Assembly: GCF_037975245.1 (NCBI RefSeq)
Contig: NC_092575.1
Span: 2,671,001-2,735,000 of the forward strand
Direction: 5' to 3'
DNA length: 64,000 bases
From: Apostichopus japonicus
Taxonomy: Eukaryota > Echinodermata > Holothuroidea > Aspidochirotida > Stichopodidae
Of the stretch, positions 57,417 to 64,000 are shown one piece after another. Numbering within the stretch: the stretch's first letter is position 1; the number at the start of each line of letters is the position of its first letter. A program made the position numbers and the translations under genes. The notes beneath the pieces were generated by a model, which worked only from the letters and a program-made list of their open reading frames with translations, did no database searches and was not told where the DNA came from.

Positions 57417-59284
57417 GGTGTACTTTATTCTATTGCCGTTGTATTGTGTTGTGCGCAGGACGAGAGTGGTGGCACATAGTTATTCTGGAAGTCTTTACTG
57501 GCTGGCGAGAGATAAATTGGCTAGGTGTCAGTAGTATTGTAAACAAAATGCAAAAAAAAAGGAATGATTTTATCCAAATGACCTGTTTGTGTTAAATGTA
57601 AATGTGTTTCTGATAGAAATGTTTGTTTAGTGTGGTTATTAGGAAATGAGATCAAAAGAGATACAAATCTGTATCATAATTTTTAAGGATTTCTTTAGAT
57701 TGAGGAGAGCTTTTACAGTATTTTGGGAAGAACATATAAGTGAGGAGATTTCCTGGTGAATAGGCCTACTGCATCAGGTCAGTCAGATGTTTTTGTACAA
57801 GCAAAGAACAGTGTGAGTTATGCAAAAGAAAAGTTAAAGGGTTTTATTTTCATGAATTTTTTGTGTTAAACAGTTCTTTACTTCCGATAGCAAATGTCTG
57901 TTAGTTCTTTTTAGGAAATGAGATTTTAGTCAGAAACCAAACTTTAAAATCAGTTTAGCAAAAGTGCTTCATTTATAAGAAAATTTAAAAACTTATTTGA
58001 GAGGCTATTTAACAGTATATGTTGACAAGAACAAAGTTATTTTGAGAGTAAAGGACAGGCAATATCAGTTATCAAAAAAGAGACATGATCTTATTTAAAT
58101 TACCTTTTTGTGTTCAATATTTTTATGTTTTAAAGCAGGTGTTTGTTGAGACTACTAAGTAGATAGTGAGATCATCAAAAAGGACCAAGGTTTAAACTCA
58201 TTTACTCATAAACTCAATAAACTCAGCTAAAAAGCTTCATTTCTGGGTAATTTTCAAATCATACTTTGTATTTTGATTGTGTTATCAAGTTAAACAAATG
58301 GCTTTCCCTTTTAATGTTACTGTTGACAGTATTACAAGGCTTAGTTTCATCAAGGAGAATAAATAACAGAATTCATTTATGTTCCAATTCGTACAGCTGC
58401 TGATCTTTGAGAGTCAGAGGGTGGGTGAAAAAGATTTGAGATGTTAACCACGTGTAAAAAAAATCTGAAGAAGAAAATATTCCAGATGCCAAGTACCTGA
58501 TAATTTCGGACATCGGAAATTATGTTGGTTCATATTTGCTGTACTAGTGCATGTGCTCCTTCTTGTTATATTCAGTGAAAGGTTAGCAACAGTGAAGATA
58601 TTTTAGTTTTGATGCAACTAATACACCAATGCAAACATGATGGAAATCATGTTCCATTATCAAGACCAAAGTACATATTTGCATTCTATTTTCTTATCTC
58701 TAATAGAGTAAAAAAGAAAATGGTGTCCACTGTCATTTTACTTCTGTACATTGATTCAGCCCATGTTGTGTTGTCAGTATTACTGTTATTATGTTACTAG
58801 TTGTAAGTTCAAACTTACTTAAAATTTTTAGAAATATTTTGAACATTTGTTAACATTAATTTAACATGTTGTAATGTTTACTTGTTTTAAGTAAATGGTG
58901 TTCATATAATGTCTGTCCCTTTTCATATTTGTATGCATTTCTGTTGAAGGACCTGAGAGAATATGCCGGATGATCAGGGCAATAAACTGTAGTTAAAAAC
59001 TGAACTTTGTTGTTTGAGATAAACTAAAACTTCTATGAAAGCTTCACTTGGCTTGTCTACTGGAGAAGTGGGAATGAATACATGTAAAAAAAGTAATGAA
59101 AAGTAATAACTTTTCTAAAAATTTAAGCATGGCCAACTGTATTTTTCTTGATAATTCCCTTGTGAAATTTAAAATGCAGTCATTACAAGCTTACAAGGGG
59201 CAAGATGAAATAATAAGAACAGTACTGGACTTAAACCAAGCAGGTTGGGTATTACAGCATTTGGAAGGTTTGGTTTTTGAGAAT
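57052..59284. other. no gene recognised
   Basis: Contains a TA microsatellite (57369-57414). A 63-codon frame at 57123-57314 starts with a hydrophobic stretch (MFLIILLIAEVLGYF) but has no recognisable domain. Frames at 58609-58800 and 59096-59290 are similarly uninformative. Confidence 0.4.
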
Positions 59285-60290
59285 GTATAAAGTGGTCTCC
59301 AGAGGGATGATTCATAAAGATGGTACTGAACTGCAGTCCAATACCAACTTATGTAAACTAGTCTCCAGAAGGAAGGATGATTCATAAAGATGGTACTGAA
59401 CTGCAGTCCAATACCAACTTATGTAAACTAGTCTCCAGAAGGAAGGATGATTCATTAGGATGGTACTGAACTGCAGTCCAATACCAACTTATGTAAACTT
59501 GTCTCCAGAAGGAAGGATGATTCATTAGGATGGTACTGATCTGCAGTCCAATACCAACTTATGTAAACTTGTCTCCAGAAGGAAGGATGATTCATAAGGA
59601 TGGTACTGAACTGCAGTCCAATACCAACTTATGTAAACTAGTCTCCAGAAGGAAGGATGATTCATTAGGATGGTACTGAACTGCAGTCCAATACCAACTT
59701 ATGTAAACTAGTCTCCAGAAGGAAGGATGATTCATAAAGATGGTACTGAACTGCAGTCCAATACCAACTTATGTAAACTAGTCTCCAGAAGGAAGGATGA
59801 TTCATTAGGATGGTACTGAACTGCAGTCCAATACCAACTTATGTAAACTTGTCTCCAGAAGGAAGGATGATTCATTAGGATGGTACTGATCTGCAGTCCA
59901 ATACCAACTTATGTAAACTTGTCTCCAGAAGGAAGGATGATTCATAAGGATGGTACTGAACTGCAGTCCAATACCAACTTATGTAAACTAGTCTCCAGAA
60001 GGAAGGATGATTCATTAGGATGGTACTGAACTGCAGTCCAATACCAACTTATGTAAACTAGTCTCCAGAAGGAATGGTGATTCATAAGGATGGTACTGAA
60101 CTGCAGTCCAATACCAACTTATGTAAACTAGTCTCCAGAAGGAATGGTGATTCATTAGGATGGTACTGAACTGCAGTCCAATACCAACTTATGTAAACTA
60201 GTCTCCAGAAGGAATGGTGATTCATAAGGATGGTACTGAACTGCAGTCCAATACCAACTTGTGTAATCAAGTCTCCAAAGGGTATGTTTG
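59285..60290. repeat. 70-bp minisatellite, 14 units with 350-bp higher-order structure
   Basis: The ctgcagtccaataccaactt core recurs every 70 bp from 59331 to 60241 (14 copies). Variants tgatctgcag at 59541 and 59891, and ataaagatgg near 59392 and 59742, recur at 350 bp, so a five-unit block is itself duplicated. The last units carry ggaatggtg variants. Confidence 0.95.
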
Positions 60291-60354
60291 ATAAGGATGA
60301 TGGGACTCTCACAAGTTGTCTCCACAGGGAAAGTCTCCATTAGGCCCACAACAT

Positions 60355-60604
60355 GAGTATGTATGTATGTATGTATGTATGTATGTATGTATGTATGTAT
60401 GTATGTATGTATGTATGTATGTATGTATGTATGTATGTATGTATGTATGTATGTATGTATGTATGTATGTATGTATGTATGTATGTATGTATGTATGTAT
60501 GTATGTATGTATGTATGTATGTATGTATGTATGTATGTATGTATGTATGTATGTATGTATGTATGTATGTATGTATGTATGTATGTATGTATGTATGTGT
60601 GTGT
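60355..60604. repeat. (ATGT)n microsatellite, ~245 bp
   Basis: A pure GTAT/ATGT array ending gtgtgtgtatt. Frames of 97-153 codons across it (MYVC or HTYI repeats) are artefacts. Confidence 0.98.
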
Positions 60605-60611
60605 ATTAAAA

Positions 60612-60715
60612 GACACAGGTGTCTCGTTCTTTGCTTTTGTTTTGGTCGAGATGAAAACATAAATTGGACGAATGCTTTCATCTCAACCAAAACAATAACA
60701 AAGAACGGGATAGGT
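60612..60715. repeat. foldback repeat, copy 2
   Basis: Arms tctttgcttttgttttggtc, then gagatgaaa, and tttcatctcaaccaaaacaa, then taacaaaga, are near-perfect inverted copies around a loop of about 20 bp. Confidence 0.7.
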
Positions 60716-60732
60716 TAAAGATTTCAATTACT

Positions 60733-60870
60733 ACTATTTAAGAAAAAGTCGCCAGGAAAGGACCTGGGCACGAAAACTGCCGAACGACTGGTCCGCTCTC
60801 AACCCAGTCCCCTTGCATCGGGACTGTAACTGTGTGATCATCGTCGGGTGTGAATCATCATTTCCCTCGT
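60733..60870 (-). mobile_element. U2-family unit without head
   Basis: Contains the tail-end hairpin (cccaggtcctttcctgg in complement) and body, but ends before the U2-like head. Confidence 0.6.
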
Positions 60871-61309
60871 GTACTTTAAAATAGAAGTAAAATTGCTTTC
60901 AAAGTGAAGTATTTGCAGACATTTTATGACCATTCATAATCACAGATTACACATCAGGCCCCGTGGTGGTTCCACACAAGTGGAAAACTGAGAAGGGATT
61001 TCCTGTCACCCACCCTACCGACAAGAATGTTGACTACAATGGAGACATAAGTATGTTTAACTTAAAGTGTGCATTTCAGTATCAAACTTGCCGAAAAATT
61101 AAGAAATGAGTATTATACTAAAAATTAATACTGTCTTGACTCGGGACCTTTGCGAATATGTACATCAATCTTATTCTGGCGAAAACTGATCAACCGTTAG
61201 CGATGTCATCACACCGTTGAATTATAAATCTAATCACAGGGCAATACCTTCCAAAATGTTGGCCTATTTGCAGGGATCGAGCGAATGAAACAGTTCAAAA
61301 CAAAACAAA

Positions 61310-61412
61310 ACAAAGGTGTCTCATTCTTTGTTTTTGTTTTGTTCTAGATGAAAACATTAATCAGATGCATGCTTTCATCTGCAACCAAAACAATAACAAA
61401 GAACGGGATAAG
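61310..61412. repeat. foldback repeat, copy 3
   Basis: Same inverted-arm structure as 60612-60715 (tctttgtttttgttttgttc / caaaacaataacaaagaacg). Confidence 0.65.
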
Positions 61413-62448
61413 TTGAACTTTCTTGTGTACTTAACAAAAGTAAAATTGCCTTCAAAGTGAAATATTTGCAGACATTTTATCACCCATTCATAATCACAGA
61501 TTACATATCAGGCCCCGTGGTGGATCCACACAAGTGGAAAACTGAGAAGGGATTTCCTGTCACCCACCCTACCGACAAGAATGTTGACTACAATGGAAAC
61601 ATAGGTATGTTTAACTTAAATTGTTAATTTCATTACCATTGTCCTCTAATGGAAGATATATTCTGTTACTATATTACGAAGTTACCCTATGTACCCTTAT
61701 ACCATCATAATTAGTCTCACCTCTGTCCAATATGTACGGTATACCAAGGAAGAGCGAAAATTAACCATAGGCTACGTGAAAAGAAGTAACAATTTTGAGA
61801 TGCACCATACATGCAGTTTACCGTTGGATGATTATGGTTGCTTTTGTGGTAAAATAAAATGAGGAATATGATTATTGTAGTCTAGAAGTTATAGACGGAA
61901 ATGTCAAGTTCAATATCTGTATTTCTACAAGAATAGACGTTATTTCACGTATGAATTCACCCAGACTAAGAACATTATACACCCAAAATACTGTCTACTT
62001 TCTTCACATGCAGTTGTGGGATCAAACCAATTGGATCCACCATACCGGACCACGGACAAAGGTTTCCCTCTCACCCACCCCACTGACGAGAGTCACCCAC
62101 CCTACTGACGAGAGTCGACTCATTAGATATTTCTGAAGATGGAGACAATAAATCATACTGATAGATGCCTTATCATGTTACCATGAATTGGGTGTTATGG
62201 TTAAGGGTACAGAATATTTTGCGCTTTCGTAAGAGGGTTATTTCCTTTTTCTTACTGGCCTATGAGGTGGAGGGAGGGAGGGAGGGGAGGGAGAAGGGGA
62301 GGGGGGGGTGAGATATTTGAAGACATTGAATATGCATTCACGTTTCACATTTTTTATTCATATATACGTTTGTTCTTCATTTCTGTTTTATTTTTATAAA
62401 AGAGTCATTTTTTATCAAACTTACCAAACGTATCATTTTATCTTGAAG

Positions 62449-63047
62449 CAGTGGCATACTGGCCACACGGGCATTTGGCAATGCCCGGTGGGCCGGTTGG
62501 GCTGGGGAGCCTGGTAAAAATTACAGCCCATTTTCAAATTAGTTAATAGAATACAGACGGGCTGTGTAGAAATAAATTTTTAACTGTGGGAATCAGCTCA
62601 TGAAATCACATGTTAGTTAGTCGGTTAGTTCGTAACAAAAGAACGTGCTATTGGCAACCCGTCCTTGCTTATGGATTTTCTTGAGGGTTTTTTTCCCCCA
62701 TCTTTTGCAAGCATGTTGTATATAAAATCCAATCTTAAACATATATTTTTGTCTATTTTTGTTTACGTTTTTAACTTTCCTCAGTTTAATCAAGTGTTGC
62801 TTCTGGAAAATTCTTTTTGGGGGTCATTTCTAAAGGATTATTGTAACCTACAAAATTGAGAAATATAGCGCCATTTTGCATATAGGCATTCCTTAACTTC
62901 AATAAAATCTCAATGGCGAGGGGGACACCCCTCCCCTTAGACCCCTCTCCCAAGACGGCGATCGCTATGTAAGTAGCAATTCAATGAATAATGGGCCGGT
63001 CTAGGTGGAAAATGCCCGGGCCGGTTTTAAGACCCAGTCCACCCCTG
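62449..63047. mobile_element. 599-bp non-autonomous hAT element, long form
   Basis: Begins CAGTGGCATACTGGCCAC and ends CCAGTCCACCCCTG, with near-identical 8-bp flanks TCTTGAAG (62441-62448) and GCTTGAAG (63048-63055). Longer orthologue of 26481-26735. Confidence 0.85.
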
Positions 63048-63761
63048 GCTTGAAGTAGTGGGTCACAAATTCCTTCTCAAATAATCTTTACGTCAATCGC
63101 AAAAAAATGTAAAATATTGTCCTGCAGATTGGTTCCATATACAATCTTAAATTTACCCTGGGATTAAAAAAGTCCACTGGGCTGCCATATCAAATATAAT
63201 CAAATTAAAAGCTTGTCGTTTAAGAAAAATGCATCACAAACATATTATACTTGCCCCAGTTCATTATTTTCAATCTTTGACGCTATTAGATTTTCCGCTT
63301 TTGTAGAAGTAGCTGGGGCTTTTTTTTTTTTGAGGGGGGGGGGGGGGGTTAGTTCAGATCGAAATCCATTTTGCTATAAAAGAGGAACTAGAATCTAAGG
63401 CTTGTAGTTAACCATTTCCTGGTAACTCCGAGTTATTTTTGGGGTGTAGTTTACCAAAACTGGTGTTTGTGTATATTCCTTTAGTGGTACTCTGTCTATT
63501 GTCTCCACGTGGGATTACTGTTACCAACTGAGATTGTGAAGCTTATGTAATACCAATATTAAGTGTTCTCATATTATGATGTATCTATACTTTTAAAGGG
63601 AAAACAAAGTACTCTTATTTGGGACAATTATTTCGACTTTCTAAACAATGAAATCTTTGTTTTGTCCCAAAGAAAATGCATGTTTCATTTTTCCCCTTTT
63701 CTAAAACATCAAATTCCGGTTGTTTTCTTATACGGTAAAATTCGTTTTCTATTTTTATTTT

Positions 63762-64000
63762 TTAAAGGGTGTGAAGACTCGCGCACACAGCTTGCTACCG
63801 TCGGTAATCAGACACTAGTGTACAGACAGTACATGCTGCGGTCAATACCTACAGCACAGTATACAAACGATACAGCGATGGACATCTCAGGTCCAGCTTA
63901 AGATAACAATTAAGGTTTCATTACTGTCTGCATTTTGTAGCGACACGAACAAAACGTCACTTGCAAGCAGCAGAAAGTTAACTTTTTCAGATGGCCGCAC
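63762..64000. mobile_element. TTAA-bounded MITE, copy 3, cut by window end
   Basis: Begins ttaaagggtgtgaagactcg as in 27409-27772. It lacks about 80 bp of the left interior and runs off the window. Confidence 0.7.

Larger units (their letters stand above)
60608..64000. repeat. duplicated block C' (partner of 23467-27772)
   Basis: Direct-orientation relative of block C, running to the window edge. It keeps the pre-insertion site of the 1.1-kb hAT and carries the longer form of the CAGTGGC hAT (62449-63047). No gene is recognised in it. Confidence 0.85.

Noticed and set aside
59285..60290. CRISPR-like array
   Set aside because: Units are contiguous 70-bp repeats with no unique spacers, in a eukaryotic setting.
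60155..60718. Open frames of 97-153 codons (MYVC / HTYI repeats)
   Set aside because: They cross the ATGT microsatellite and the adjacent minisatellite.

Overview
The window is AT-rich, intron-bearing eukaryotic DNA. The genes have GT-AG introns, long introns full of interspersed repeats, a VPS53 orthologue close to the vertebrate one, a BCL-2-family gene and an LRR receptor pseudogene. With the mix of hAT, Harbinger, RTE/CR1 LINE and tRNA- and snRNA-derived SINE sequence, this suggests a marine invertebrate, plausibly a deuterostome such as an echinoderm. The taxonomic call is inference. No prokaryotic features, operons or CRISPR arrays are present.

Layout. (1) 0.5-9.9 kb, minus strand: the first eleven coding exons (415 codons) of VPS53, a GARP/EARP tethering subunit; the rest lies left of the window. 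Its introns hold a minisatellite and two inverted-repeat elements. (2) 9.9-10.8 kb: the divergent intergenic region, carrying a dead CR1-like LINE piece. (3) 10.8-13.45 kb, plus strand: a five-exon gene for a 145-residue single-pass, cysteine-rich membrane protein I do not recognise; its first coding exon is only 9 bp. (4) 13.03-23.1 kb and 31.7-40.95 kb: two direct copies (A and B) of a segmental duplication of about 9-10 kb, each altered by private insertions. Copy B starts with an orphan copy of the last exon of the cysteine-rich gene. (5) 23.5-27.8 kb and 60.6-64 kb: a second duplicated block (C and C'); C carries a 1.1-kb hAT insertion that C' lacks. (6) 41.8-45.4 kb, plus: the 3' part of a BCL-2-family gene whose BH3-bearing exon is tandemly duplicated in frame. 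(7) 46.6-47.7 kb: a frameshifted single-exon LRR membrane-protein pseudogene. (8) 50.2-51.9 kb: an Ac-like hAT element. (9) 54.2-56.7 kb: a broken RTE-like LINE, then a fragment of the GTPase ZNG1/CBWD at 56.9-57.05 kb. (10) 59.3-60.6 kb: a 70-bp minisatellite with 350-bp higher-order structure, then an ATGT microsatellite.

The most unusual signals are a complete minimal hammerhead ribozyme beside a tRNA-like SINE head (41131-41172), a repeat family with the 5' end of U2 snRNA as its head, partly tandemly arrayed (20.5-21.2 kb and elsewhere), and the in-frame BH3-exon duplication. At least six hAT-type non-autonomous insertions show clear 8-bp target duplications. All coordinates were read by eye; none was checked by alignment software or transcript data.
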